From Salinimicrobium sediminilitoris (lineage in GTDB: Bacteria; Bacteroidota; Bacteroidia; Flavobacteriales; Flavobacteriaceae), in NCBI RefSeq assembly GCF_020866905.1, contig NZ_JAIVCC010000001.1:280365-344364 (forward strand): 64,000 nt of DNA. The letters run 5' to 3'. Shown piece after piece: positions 53,429 through 62,041 of this stretch. Both the position numbers and the translations under genes were made by a program. Every line of letters begins with the position of its first letter. The first letter of the stretch is position 1. The notes under the pieces were generated by a model that worked only from the letters and a program-made list of their open reading frames with translations, made no database searches and was not told where the DNA came from.

Positions 53429-53655
53429 GTTCTCAGTTATGAGTTCTCAGTTATGAGTTCTCAGTTATGAGTTCTCAGTTGTGAGTTCTCAGTTGTGAGT
53501 TCTCAGTTGTGAGTTCTCAGTTGTGAGTTCTCAGTTGTGAGTTCTCAGTTGTGAGTTCTCAGTTGTGAGTTCTCAGTTTCAGTTGTGAGTTCTCAGTTGT
53601 GAGTTCTCAGTTGTGAGTTCTCAGTTGTGAGTTCTCAGTTGTGAGTTCTCAGTTG
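53426..53655. repeat. 14-bp tandem repeat array, about 16 units
   Basis: The unit TGAGTTCTCAGTTG (early copies end TTA) is repeated with one short interruption near 53577-53583. The 14-bp period is twice 7, and each unit is built of two related heptamers. There are no unique spacers. Confidence 0.95.
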
Positions 53656-53703
53656 AAAAACTTCGCTTCGCTCAGTTTTCGTAAATTTAATTCAAAGTTT
53701 CTA

Positions 53704-53760
53704 AAACCGACAACCGACAACCGACAACCGACAACTGATAACCGATAACCGATAATTGAA
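53704..53760. repeat. Heptanucleotide array CCGACAA
   Basis: Four CCGACAA-type units are followed by CTGATAA, CCGATAA, CCGATAA and TTGA, at 7-bp spacing directly before the second S23 gene. Confidence 0.9.
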
Positions 53761-53764
53761 AGAC

Positions 53765-54145
53765 ATGAAAAGCTACAAAGATCTCGATATTTACAATTTG
53801 GCTTTTACCTATGCTGTTGAAGTACATAAAGTTTCGCTGAAATTGCCAAAGTTCGAACTGTACGAACAGGGAAGCCAGGTGAGGAGATCCTCTAAGAGTA
53901 TAAAAGATAACATAGTCGAGGGATACGGTAGAAGAACATATAAACAGGATTTTATTAAATTCCTGACTTACAGTCACGCCTCTCTTCTTGAATGCTTGTC
54001 TCAGTTAGAGATGATCGATGAGCTCTATGAGATCCCTGAAATCAAAGATCTGAGAAGCAAGTATGACTTATTGGGAGGTAAGATATTTTCCTTCATCCAA
54101 TACGTTGAGAAGAATGGGAAAGTTAAGTTCAGTTCTCAGTTGTGA
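53765..54145 (+). CDS. Four-helix-bundle protein (S23 / Avd-like)
   Basis: 126 aa from the ATG at 53765 (a TTG at 53756 would add 3 residues). MKSYKDLDIYNLAFTYAVEV begins helix 1, and SKSIKDNIVEGYGRRTYKQD (about 43-62) is the family signature, followed by FLTYSHASLLECLSQLEMID. It is distant from the first S23 protein in this window. Both sides carry heptanucleotide arrays, and the last codons (SSQL plus stop) are themselves made from the TTCTCAGTTGTGAG repeat. Function unknown; nucleic-acid binding is a reasonable guess from the family. Confidence 0.92.
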   Translation: MKSYKDLDIYNLAFTYAVEVHKVSLKLPKFELYEQGSQVRRSSKSIKDNIVEGYGRRTYKQDFIKFLTYSHASLLECLSQLEMIDELYEIPEIKDLRSKYDLLGGKIFSFIQYVEKNGKVKFSSQL

Positions 54146-54212
54146 GTTGTCAGTTTTGCTTCCTTAACCGACAACCGACAACCGACAACCGACAACCGAC
54201 AACCGAACCAAA
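54128..54212. repeat. Heptanucleotide arrays after the second S23 gene
   Basis: TTCTCAGTTGTGAGTTGTCA overlaps the gene end; then at least five CCGACAA units (about 54167-54205). Same units as upstream of the gene. Confidence 0.9.
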
Positions 54213-54270
54213 TTCTAAACTCCAAATCCCAGGCACCAAACATCTATTTTCGAACTTAGGAGCAGCAATT

Positions 54271-54553
54271 TTATAGTCGGAAATCCTGTCGTCCAATAAT
54301 TCTTATTATTCCTATTGAATTATCTAATACACGATAGTAAATACTATCTACCCCAACTACACAGCGTCTGTATCCTGGTTTAACATCATCTACTGCGGGG
54401 AAAAGGTAAGGCTGTTTCCGCAATTTTTTCAAACTGATCAAAAAAAGCATGAAAATATTGATCAGCTAAAGTTTCACCGAACTTGTGTACACCATACTGA
54501 TGCAAACGGATCAAATCATTCTTTGCAGCTTCGCTTAATTTATAATTTGCCAT
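54271..54553 (-). pseudogene. ParE-like toxin gene broken by a frameshift
   Basis: The frame starts ATG at 54553 and reads MANYKLSEAAKNDLIRLHQY..., a typical RelE/ParE toxin start. It stays in frame to about KIAE, then one extra base near 54411-54420 shifts it to an early TGA. In the next frame the protein resumes as QPYLFPAVDDVKPGYRRCVV and ends IGRQDFRL. Total length is 283 bases, 3n+1, which supports a single-base insertion. The ATG overlaps the parD stop by 14 bases, as in intact parDE operons. A sequencing error at this site is the alternative. Confidence 0.8.
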
Positions 54554-54791
54554 TTCTGCGTAGCTGTTCCTTGGATTGTGTCAGGATTTCTTCAGCAGAT
54601 AAATTGGTAAAACCACTTTGTTCTCCTTCAAGAAGTTTTAATCGAAGCCATTCTATTTCTTTTTCTTTTTCCCGTTCTTTTCTGATCAAGTCGTTAATCA
54701 ATTCACTTTTACTGGTGTACTCTTCCTGCTTTAACTGCTCCTTTAACCATTCATCATTTGGTTTTGTGAGGGATATACTTTGTCTTGTCAT
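54540..54791 (-). CDS. ParD-like ribbon-helix-helix antitoxin
   Basis: 83 aa. RQSISLTKPNDEWLKEQLKQ holds the N-terminal beta strand and first helix of an RHH DNA-binding domain; SKSELINDLIRKEREKE is helix 2, and the acidic C-terminal part would wrap the toxin. The partner parE is frameshifted, so the antitoxin may be a relic or an orphan repressor of its own promoter. Confidence 0.87.
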   Translation of the reverse strand: MTRQSISLTKPNDEWLKEQLKQEEYTSKSELINDLIRKEREKEKEIEWLRLKLLEGEQSGFTNLSAEEILTQSKEQLRRNGKL

Positions 54792-55200
54792 GACTTTTCA
54801 CAATTATATATTGGTGTAAATTTACACCAAATTTTTTGGTTTTTACATTGTAAGGATTCAGCTTTTATTTCTATCTATTAAAGAAATTTTCTAAAATAAC
54901 AAAGTAGCGCCTGCGAATCCTTCGCTAAACTTAAGATCATGTATGCCTTGGTTCCCAGGTCTCCGGATCGCTTTGTGTAAAATTTTTAGAGGCTGGTTAA
55001 AACCCTATCTGAAGCTCTTTTCAGGCTCCTCCTGATAAATCGGGATAGGGAGGGGGTAAACGGGAAAAGGAGCAACTAAACCAAAAATAAGTTTTCTTAC
55101 ATAAATGCCCTTCGATCCTTCGATAAACTCAGGACAGGCTAGTCGCTCCTGCGTTGCGAGCTCAGGGTGACATTCTAATAAAATTATTTACTTTTACTAA
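54792..55200. repeat. Intergenic region with degenerate hairpin repeats
   Basis: No gene. The stretch holds GATCCTTCGATAAACTCAGG and CAGGGTGACATTC (about 55108-55174), a hairpin-like element also hinted at near 56290-56320 (CCTGAAACAAGTTCAGGGTG). It also has an AT-rich run with TACTTTTAC (about 55190-55197), close to the -7 consensus, upstream of the next gene. Confidence 0.5.
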
Positions 55201-55218
55201 ATCTTCTTAGACAAGACA

Positions 55219-56232
55219 CTGAAAAACCTAATCTACATAGGAAACGAATTATCTGATAGAGGTGGAACACCAACTTCCGTCGACACTCTGGCTCCACTTC
55301 TAAGAGAAGAAGGTTTCGAAATAAAAACAGCCTCAGCTAAAAAGAACAAACTCCTTCGCCTGGTAGATATGCTCTGGCTGGTGTACAGAAACAGAAAAAC
55401 TACCGGTTATGTTCTCATCGATACCTACAGCACCCAAAACTTTTGGTACGCATATGCAGTTGCCCGGCTTTGCCAAAGCCTGAATCTAAAATATATTCCC
55501 ATCCTCCACGGCGGAGAACTTCCCGCCCGACTTGACCGCTCTCCCGGTGCTTCAAAAAAGCTATTTGGGAAGGCTTTTATAAATGTAGCCCCCTCTCTGT
55601 ATATTAAGACCATTTTTCAGCAGGCGGGATTTTCTAATGTAAAGTATATTCCGAATAGTATTTCTCTGGATGACTACGATTTTAAAGAACGAGCAGAAGT
55701 TCGGCCAAAGCTGCTGTGGGTGCGTGCTTTCGCAGAAATATATAATCCGCTGCAGGCAGTAAAGGTCCTGGAGCTCCTGCTCTCCGAATATCCCAATGCC
55801 GAACTCTGTATGGTAGGGCCGGTTAAAGACGATTCCTGGAAAGAGTGCATCAGGTACGCGAAAATTCATCGCCTGCCGGTTCGCTTCCCCGGGAGGTTGT
55901 CAAAAGAAGAATGGACAGCTCTTGCCGCCAACTATTATATTTTTCTCAACACTACCAATATAGATAATACTCCGGTGAGCGTGATCGAAGCCATGGCCTT
56001 AGGTATACCTGTTGTCTCTACTAATGTGGGCGGACTCCCATACCTCATTTCTGCTGATATCGACGGAATTCTAGTGCCACCCAATGATCCCGACCGCATG
56101 GCTGCTGCAGTAAAGAACATCCTTAATGATCCTCAACGTTCCCTGGAAAGAACACGCGCTGCCAGGAAGAAGGTGGAAGCTTTTGACTGGGAAAGAGTGA
56201 AGGAGATGTGGAAGAATGTTTTAAATAATTAA
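55219..56232 (+). CDS. GT4 glycosyltransferase, probable CTG start
   Basis: 337 aa when started at CTG 55219 (L/MKNLIYIGNELSDRGG). The first ATG (55369) would remove 50 residues including the whole first Rossmann strand. The upstream frame to the stop at 55198-55200 has no ATG, GTG or TTG. The paralogue at 52412 is 338 aa and starts MKKRILYIGNNLS, aligning its Met with this CTG. Other motifs: VLIDTYSTQNFWYAYAVARL, IPILHGGELPARLDRSPGAS, KLLWVRAFAEIYNPLQAVKV and TTNIDNTPVSVIEAMALGIP (EX7E). It stands alone between repeats. Confidence 0.88.
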   Translation: MKNLIYIGNELSDRGGTPTSVDTLAPLLREEGFEIKTASAKKNKLLRLVDMLWLVYRNRKTTGYVLIDTYSTQNFWYAYAVARLCQSLNLKYIPILHGGELPARLDRSPGASKKLFGKAFINVAPSLYIKTIFQQAGFSNVKYIPNSISLDDYDFKERAEVRPKLLWVRAFAEIYNPLQAVKVLELLLSEYPNAELCMVGPVKDDSWKECIRYAKIHRLPVRFPGRLSKEEWTALAANYYIFLNTTNIDNTPVSVIEAMALGIPVVSTNVGGLPYLISADIDGILVPPNDPDRMAAAVKNILNDPQRSLERTRAARKKVEAFDWERVKEMWKNVLNN

Positions 56233-56880
56233 ATACAAGGAATTCCATAGCTTCTTCTTCTTGGGAGAGGGCGGTGAGGATAAGTTGATAGAACCAGACC
56301 CTGAAACAAGTTCAGGGTGACGCGCGTCTCATTCAGCCTCCTTTAGAAGGATAATTCCCTTGGTCTGTTAAAAACAGGTGATTCCCTCCCTTTAGGGCGG
56401 GGGAAAGGAATCACCGGCTGGCGAAAAGATTACTTATTTAAACTTTTTATTAGCCCCTTTCACGGTTAGTGGGTAAACACCGAAATCTTGAATCCATGCC
56501 CACCCCGCCCTGCGGGCACCCCTCCGAAGGAGGGGAGGGAAAAAATTTTTATCAGGGAAAATTACAGAGTTCTTTTAAGATAGGTGATTTCCTCCATTCA
56601 GGGTGGGGAAAAGGAATCACCGGCATGGTAGCTCTTTTAAGATAGGTGATTTCCTCCCTTTAGGGTGGGGAAAAGGAATCACCGGCATGGTAGCTCTTTT
56701 AAGATAGGTGATTCCCTCCCTTTAAGGCGGAGGAAAGGAATCACCGGCAGTGAGAAAGGTTTTAGAGTATTAATCAGGTTCCATATAAATCTTCCGAAAG
56801 TCGAAAAAAAATTTTGTAGAAGGTTAATATTTATTACTTTAACCTCATAATTGGTCCCTCCTCACATGTTTATATAACCA
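56233..56880. repeat. Intergenic region with GGTGATT...AATCACC hairpins
   Basis: No gene. Four hairpins of the form GGTGATTYCCTCC...GGAATCACC lie at 56377-56415, 56583-56621, 56645-56683 and 56707-56745; the last three are 62 bp apart and share flanks (CATGGTAGCTCTTTTAAGAT). A GC-rich double hairpin, GCCCTGCGGGC (56507-56517) and CCCCTCCGAAGGAGGGG (56519-56535), lies between copies 1 and 2. Confidence 0.8.
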
Positions 56881-56895
56881 ACCAGTAAGCAGAAA

Positions 56896-58374
56896 ATGGC
56901 AGAGACACATCTTCAGGAAAAAGTTAGTGAGAGCAGGCAATCCTCACTATACTCTTCCCTATCTTTGCGCGGTAAGAATTTTTACATGCCCCGTAATAAT
57001 CTACATTTCGAGATTTCTGAACGCAAATTCTTTCTCCGCCTCTTTGATGTCGTGTGGGTGCTGTTTGCGCTTTATGTGGTAGGTATTCTTTTTGAAGTGG
57101 ATTATTTTCAATTCCAAAGCGGAAACTGGTATTGGAGTGTAGTTCTTGCCACTTACCTCGCATTATTCGCCGGCATCTTCGAACTTTACGATTTACAAAA
57201 AGCCAGTAGCTTTACTAAAGTGCTGCAGAATACAGTACTTGCTACCTCTGTCACCGTCCTGTTCTTCCTTATGACCCCGGTATTAACTCCGGTTCTGCCC
57301 GAAAATCGTTTTAAGATCCTATACCTCTTTCTCACTATTCTCATTACCCTGCTGTTGTGGCGGTATTCCTATATTACCTTAATTTCATCCCCAAGATTCT
57401 ACCGTCGCGTCCTTATCGTGGGCGAGCCGCTGGAAGTGGAATTGGTGGCCTCTCACCTGCAGCAGTCCGATCCTAATTATAATATTATTGGTTACGTGAA
57501 TCCGCAGGAGGTTAAGAATAATAGCTTCGGAAAAGCCAGTCTTGAAGAATTTCCTTCCAGGGATCTTTGGGAAACGGTCAGGGAGCATTCTGTTGATGAG
57601 ATCCTTATCTCAAACCTTGGAGCCGAAAAGGTTGGGGAGTTATATGAAGAGATCTTAAAATTGTTAAAAAGGGGATTTCCGGTAAAGGATTTTAATGAAG
57701 TTTATGAGGATAAGACGAGTAAGATTCCGGTGCAGCATATCGAAAGGAATTTTTACCAGTTCTTTCCCCTTAGCCGAAGTAATGACAATAAATTTTATTT
57801 GTTCTTTCACCGTACGGCGGATATTGTAATTTCCCTCCTCGGAATTATTTTCGGTTTACTTCTGTTGCCTTTTGTTTTCTTCGGAAATTTAATTGCCAAT
57901 AAAGGACAACTGTTTTACAGACAGGAGAGGGTAGGGAAGCATGGAAAACCGTTTACTATTCTGAAGTTCCGGACGATGCGTTGTGATGCTGAAGTTAATG
58001 GTGCCGTTTGGGCTACTAAGAATGATGTGCGTATTACGGGCTTCGGAAAATTTCTCCGTCGCACCCGGATGGATGAATTTCCGCAGTTCTATAATATTCT
58101 AAAAGGAGAAATGAGCCTTATTGGTCCCCGGCCCGAACGCCCTGTCTTTGTACAGGAATTATCTGAATTAATCCCCTTTTACGATACCCGCCACTTCGTC
58201 AAACCCGGACTCACCGGCTGGGCCCAGGTCATGTGCGATTACGCCGACAGTCATGCCGACAGCCTTGAAAAGCTACAGTATGATCTTTACTATATAAAAC
58301 ATCGTAATATTTTTCTCGATATTACAATTCTTACCAAGACATTGAGTACTGTCATTTTTTTTAGAGGACAGTAG
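56896..58374 (+). CDS. Undecaprenyl-phosphate sugar phosphotransferase (WcaJ-like)
   Basis: Initiating enzyme that transfers sugar-1-phosphate to undecaprenyl phosphate at the inner membrane. Four TM helices lie in residues 45-165, then a CoA-binding-like domain (about 170-290), a reentrant helix (about 303-325) and the bacterial sugar transferase domain to the end: GKPFTILKFRTMRCDAEVNG, RRTRMDEFPQFYNILKGEMS and IGPRPERPVF. The annotated ATG gives 492 aa, but a perfect -7 box (56960-56967) lies inside. ATG at 56986 (MPRNNLHFEISERKFFLRLF) would give 462 aa and is at least as good a start. Confidence 0.93.
   Translation: MAETHLQEKVSESRQSSLYSSLSLRGKNFYMPRNNLHFEISERKFFLRLFDVVWVLFALYVVGILFEVDYFQFQSGNWYWSVVLATYLALFAGIFELYDLQKASSFTKVLQNTVLATSVTVLFFLMTPVLTPVLPENRFKILYLFLTILITLLLWRYSYITLISSPRFYRRVLIVGEPLEVELVASHLQQSDPNYNIIGYVNPQEVKNNSFGKASLEEFPSRDLWETVREHSVDEILISNLGAEKVGELYEEILKLLKRGFPVKDFNEVYEDKTSKIPVQHIERNFYQFFPLSRSNDNKFYLFFHRTADIVISLLGIIFGLLLLPFVFFGNLIANKGQLFYRQERVGKHGKPFTILKFRTMRCDAEVNGAVWATKNDVRITGFGKFLRRTRMDEFPQFYNILKGEMSLIGPRPERPVFVQELSELIPFYDTRHFVKPGLTGWAQVMCDYADSHADSLEKLQYDLYYIKHRNIFLDITILTKTLSTVIFFRGQ
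56960..56967 (+). promoter_or_regulatory. -7 box inside the annotated 5' end of the WcaJ-like gene
   Basis: TATCTTTG, a perfect TAnnTTTG, lies 18 bases before ATG 56986. It supports the shorter start, or a second promoter. Confidence 0.4.
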
Positions 58375-58445
58375 TTTTAGTAAGCAGTTGGCAGTTTTTC
58401 AGTATGCAGTTGGCAGTGTGGTAGTAGGCAGTAAGTATTCAGTGA
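58375..58445. repeat. Heptanucleotide repeats after the WcaJ-like gene
   Basis: GCAGTTGGCAGT and AGTAGGCAGTAAGT stretches with 7-bp spacing; the same GGCAGT heptamers occur at 7.06 kb. Confidence 0.65.
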
Positions 58446-58465
58446 TTAGTGCTCAGGCTTAAAAT

Positions 58466-59819
58466 GTCATTTCGAAAAAGCCTTTTTCGCGACTGAGAAA
58501 TCTGCTGCTTGAGAAGAGAAGATACTTTTTTTGGGAAGAAACATTCTACTGTTATTGATGAGATCTCTCGTCGATTTCTTCCCTTCCGGTCAGAAACCTC
58601 TGTCGGGATGACAATAAATAGAGTCATTTCGAAGGAGCCTTTTTTTTGCGACTGAGAAATCTGCCCTTTGAGAAGAGAAGATATTTTTTTGGGAAGAAAC
58701 ATTCTACTCTTATTGATGAGATTTCTCTTCACTCCCGTTCAGGAAGCTCTGTCGAGATGACAATGAATAGAGTCATTTCGAAGAAGCCATTTTGGCGACT
58801 GAGAAATCTGCTTCTTGAAATGAGGAAACATTGTTTTATAAAGGAGCAAAATGCTTTCATTCATAAGATCTCTCGTCGATTTCTTCCCTTCTGGTCAGAA
58901 ACCTCTGTCGGGATGACTATAAATTGAGTCATTTCGAAGGAGCCTTTTTGGCGACTGAGAAATCTGCTTCTTGAAATGAGGAAACATAGTTTTATAAAGG
59001 AGCAAAATGCTTTCATTCATGAGATCTCTCGTCACTCCCTTCACTGCCGTTCAGGCAGCTCTGTCGAGATGACAATAAATAGAGTCATTTCGAAGGAGTC
59101 TTTTTTGCGACTGAGAAATCTGCCGCTTGAGAAAAGAAGAAACTTTTTTTTGGGAAGAATCATTTTACTCTTACTGATGAGATCTCTCGTCACTTCCTTT
59201 ACTGCCGTTCAGGAAGCTCTGTCGAGATGACAATGAATAGAGTTATTTCGAAGGAGCCTTTTTGGCGACTGAGAAATCTGCTTCTTGAAATGATGAAACA
59301 TAGTTTTATTAAGGAGCAAATTACTTTCATTCATGAGATCTCTCATCACTCCCTTCACTGCCGTTCAGGAAGCTCTGTCGAGATGACAATGAATGGAGTC
59401 ATTTCGAAGGAGCCTTTTTGGCGACTGAGAAATCTGCTTCTTGAAATGAGGAAACATAGTTTTATAAAGGAGCAAAATGCTTTCATTCATGAGATCTCTC
59501 GTCACTTCCTTCACTGCCGTTCAGGCAGCTCTGTCGAGATGACAATGAATAATGTCATTTCGAAAGAGCCTTTTTTTGGTGACTGAGAAATCTGCTTCTT
59601 GTGAATGATGAAATATTGTTTTATAAAGGAGCAAATTAATTTCATTCATAAGATCTCTCGTCGATTTCTTCTGTCGAGATGACTAAACATAGTGTCATTT
59701 CGAAGAAGCCTTTTTGGCGACTGAGAAATCTGCTTCTGGGGCAACCAGAATTTTTCTAAAACTAAGAAACCTCTCGTCGCCTCCTCTTTCTGGGAAATTG
59801 AACGCTCTGTCGGGATGAC
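58466..59819. repeat. Array of nine ~147-bp hairpin repeats
   Basis: Copies start at 58466, 58623, 58772, 58928, 59084, 59242, 59398, 59554 and 59694. Each runs from GTCATTTCGAAGGAGCC, through GCGACTGAGAAATCTGC and GAGATCTCTCGTC, to CTCTGTCGAGATGAC. Outer ends and inner blocks are inverted, so a unit can fold into one long imperfect hairpin. Several copies are exactly 156 bp apart. The eighth is shortened. Long plus-strand frames here merely repeat the unit and are not genes. Confidence 0.93.
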
Positions 59820-59867
59820 ATTCCGCGACGATAGGGCGGATTAGTAACTTAAGATAACATGCTGAGA

Positions 59868-59942
59868 AAAAGTCTTGTTTCTTGGCTCTTGGTTCTTGTC
59901 TCTTGCTTCCAAAGAAACTGACCACTGTCTACCGACCACCTT
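59868..59942. repeat. Heptanucleotide arrays TCTTGGC and GACCACT
   Basis: TCTTGGC, TCTTGGT, TCTTGTC and TCTTGC units (about 59883-59908), then GACCACT, GTCTACC and GACCACC (about 59920-59940), just after the end of lnt. Confidence 0.8.
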
Positions 59943-59944
59943 TT

Positions 59945-61534
59945 TCACTTTCTGCTTCGTTTCCACGGCACCATTGCAAAAAGAAATATAAATAAGGCCA
60001 GGAATAGGGAAATCCGCGCGATATAATCTCCAAACCGGGCATAAAAGGTAAGTTCATCGTTGAGGGTAACTTTCCCTAGCAGAGCGCCTTGTTTTTCATA
60101 GCCCAGGGATGCCGTTATTTCTCCTTTTTCATTAATAAAAGCAGAAATTCCTGTGTTGGCACTTCGGGCGATGGACCGTCGGTTTTCAATAGCCCGCAGC
60201 CTGGAGTAGCTTAGGTGCTGCTTGTGTCCCTGGGTGTTGCCCCACCAGGCATCATTGGTAATAATCGCGAGAAAATCTGCCCCTTCATTTACATAGCCCG
60301 TGACGAAATCCCCATAAACCGATTCATAACAAATGATCGGCCCCACTTCCTCAGTAGAAGTTGCCTGGAACGTTCCCCTCTGTTTTTGGGTGGTTTTCAT
60401 TGCCACCGTGCCGCCAAGATCGATCATGACATTGCCCAGGATAGGCTTTAAAACTTCCTGATAAGGAAAATTTTCCACCCCTACAACCAACTTTGATTTG
60501 TGATAAAAGTGAACAGAATCATTGGCAGAGATCATAAATGCCGAATTATAATCATCATACCAGTCATTTGGTCCCAGCTGATTACTTTGACCTCTCACTC
60601 TATTAGGATCACTAAAACGATCATACATGGAGATCCCGCTTAAAAAAGATATTTCGGGATGCCTGTTTACGAATTGAGTGGAAAAGAAGTTGGCTTCAGA
60701 ATCTTCGAAGCGATTCAGAATAGTACCGTCGGCAAAAACTGTTTCGGGAGCGACCACGATACTGGTCTGGGGGGTAACACTTTCTTCAGCAAGCCTGGTA
60801 AGCAGCTCCCCAATACGCTTATCATTGGTGTTGTATTTTTCGGTATATGGATTAACGTTTGGCTGTAGTACTACTGCTTCCAGGGTTTGTTCACTCTCCT
60901 CATAGTTCCACAGAATAAAATAGGACACTGCTATAGGGATAAGAATAAGTAGTCCGGTTTTCACCAGGCCCCGGTATAATATTTCCTTAGCCTTATGCTC
61001 GCGATACAGCAAAAACATTTTTAGAAAGACAATATTTGTAAGCAGTATCCACAGGGTTCCCCCAAAAGTGCCGGTGAATTCATACCATTGTATCCAATGG
61101 GGAAATTCAGAAAAACCATTACCAAGGTTAAGCCATGGCCATGAAAATTCCCAGTTGAGATGCAGGTATTCAAAAGCCATCCAAATACTTATAAAAAAGG
61201 AGGAAGAGGCTTTAAAATTCACCCTTTTTGCCACCACATGAAACAGAAGGAATACCAGCGACATGAGCAGGGAGTTAACGGTAATAGCGAATATTCCTCC
61301 AAAAGGTGTGGAAAAGTACAGCCAGTAAGTGGTGATCAGATTCCAGATGAAAAAGCTGAGGTAGGAGAGTCCGAGGATCTTCCATTTACGGTTGTGCGCC
61401 TGCTCGATCCTAATCTTGTGTTCTGTGTAAAGCAAAGGCACAAAAGCAAAGAACAACAGTAACGGAAAACCATAAGTAGGCCACGCGAGTGCCAGTAAGA
61501 TCCCGGAAAGTAATGCGTAAAGGAAGTGTTTCAT
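59945..61534 (-). CDS. lnt: Apolipoprotein N-acyltransferase
   Basis: 529-aa inner-membrane enzyme that N-acylates the lipid-modified cysteine of lipoproteins. Six or more TM helices lie in the first 210 residues, followed by a periplasmic nitrilase domain and a C-terminal TM (about 505-525). The triad is visible: Glu264 in VAPETVFADG, Lys346 in FYHKSKLVVGVE and Cys402 in GPIICYESVYGDF. The length fits the family. It is monocistronic here; hairpin repeats lie on both sides. Confidence 0.95.
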   Translation of the reverse strand: MKHFLYALLSGILLALAWPTYGFPLLLFFAFVPLLYTEHKIRIEQAHNRKWKILGLSYLSFFIWNLITTYWLYFSTPFGGIFAITVNSLLMSLVFLLFHVVAKRVNFKASSSFFISIWMAFEYLHLNWEFSWPWLNLGNGFSEFPHWIQWYEFTGTFGGTLWILLTNIVFLKMFLLYREHKAKEILYRGLVKTGLLILIPIAVSYFILWNYEESEQTLEAVVLQPNVNPYTEKYNTNDKRIGELLTRLAEESVTPQTSIVVAPETVFADGTILNRFEDSEANFFSTQFVNRHPEISFLSGISMYDRFSDPNRVRGQSNQLGPNDWYDDYNSAFMISANDSVHFYHKSKLVVGVENFPYQEVLKPILGNVMIDLGGTVAMKTTQKQRGTFQATSTEEVGPIICYESVYGDFVTGYVNEGADFLAIITNDAWWGNTQGHKQHLSYSRLRAIENRRSIARSANTGISAFINEKGEITASLGYEKQGALLGKVTLNDELTFYARFGDYIARISLFLALFIFLFAMVPWKRSRK

Positions 61535-61595
61535 AGTATCTGGATGCTAAGGTATAAAAACTATGGATTTGAACTACCTCTGTCCTTTTCAAAAT

Positions 61596-61960
61596 GTCAT
61601 TTTGAAGGAGCTTTTTTGCTGCTGAAGATTCTGCTTCTTCTTTCGAGTCATTTCGAAGGAGCCTTTTCGGCGACTGAGAAATCTGCCTCTTGAAATGAGG
61701 AAATATTGTTTTATAAAGGAGCGAGTTACTTTTATTCATGAGATCTCTCGTCGATTTCTTCCCTTTCGGTCAGAAACCTCTGTCGAGATGACTGCCGAAA
61801 TTGGGTGTTGGTAGTCATTTCGAAGGAGCCTTTTCAGCGACTGAGAAATCTGCTTCTTGTGAATGAGGAAATATTGACTTATAAAGGAGCAAATTACTTC
61901 CATTCATGAGATCTCTCGTCGCTTCCTTCACTGCCGCTCAGGCTGCTCTGTCGAGATGAC
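61596..61960. repeat. Hairpin repeats upstream of lnt
   Basis: A truncated copy at about 61596-61645, then full copies at 61647-61792 and 61814-61960, with the same end sequences as the 58.5-kb array. Confidence 0.88.
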
Positions 61961-61981
61961 TGCCGAAAATGTTTTTTTGTA

Positions 61982-62034
61982 GTCATTTCGATGGAGCTTT
62001 TTCAGCGACTGAGAAATCTGCCTCTCGTAAAAAA
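61982..62034. repeat. Half hairpin repeat joined to the first GIY-YIG gene
   Basis: Only the left half is present (GTCATTTCGATGGAGC to AATCTGCCTCT); it stops 8 bases before the GIY-YIG stop codon. The same junction occurs at 62837-62889 beside the second GIY-YIG gene. Confidence 0.8.
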
Positions 62035-62041
62035 GTATTAA

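Noticed and set aside
53426-53655. Possible CRISPR array
   Set aside because: The 14-bp units are contiguous with no spacers, and no cas genes are near.
49363-54145. Diversity-generating retroelement suggested by Avd-like S23 proteins
   Set aside because: No reverse transcriptase, template repeat or variable target was seen.
58646-59586. Long plus-strand open frames with repeated peptides
   Set aside because: They follow the 156-bp repeat spacing, which is a multiple of 3, and simply translate the hairpin element; no start or codon pattern of a real gene.
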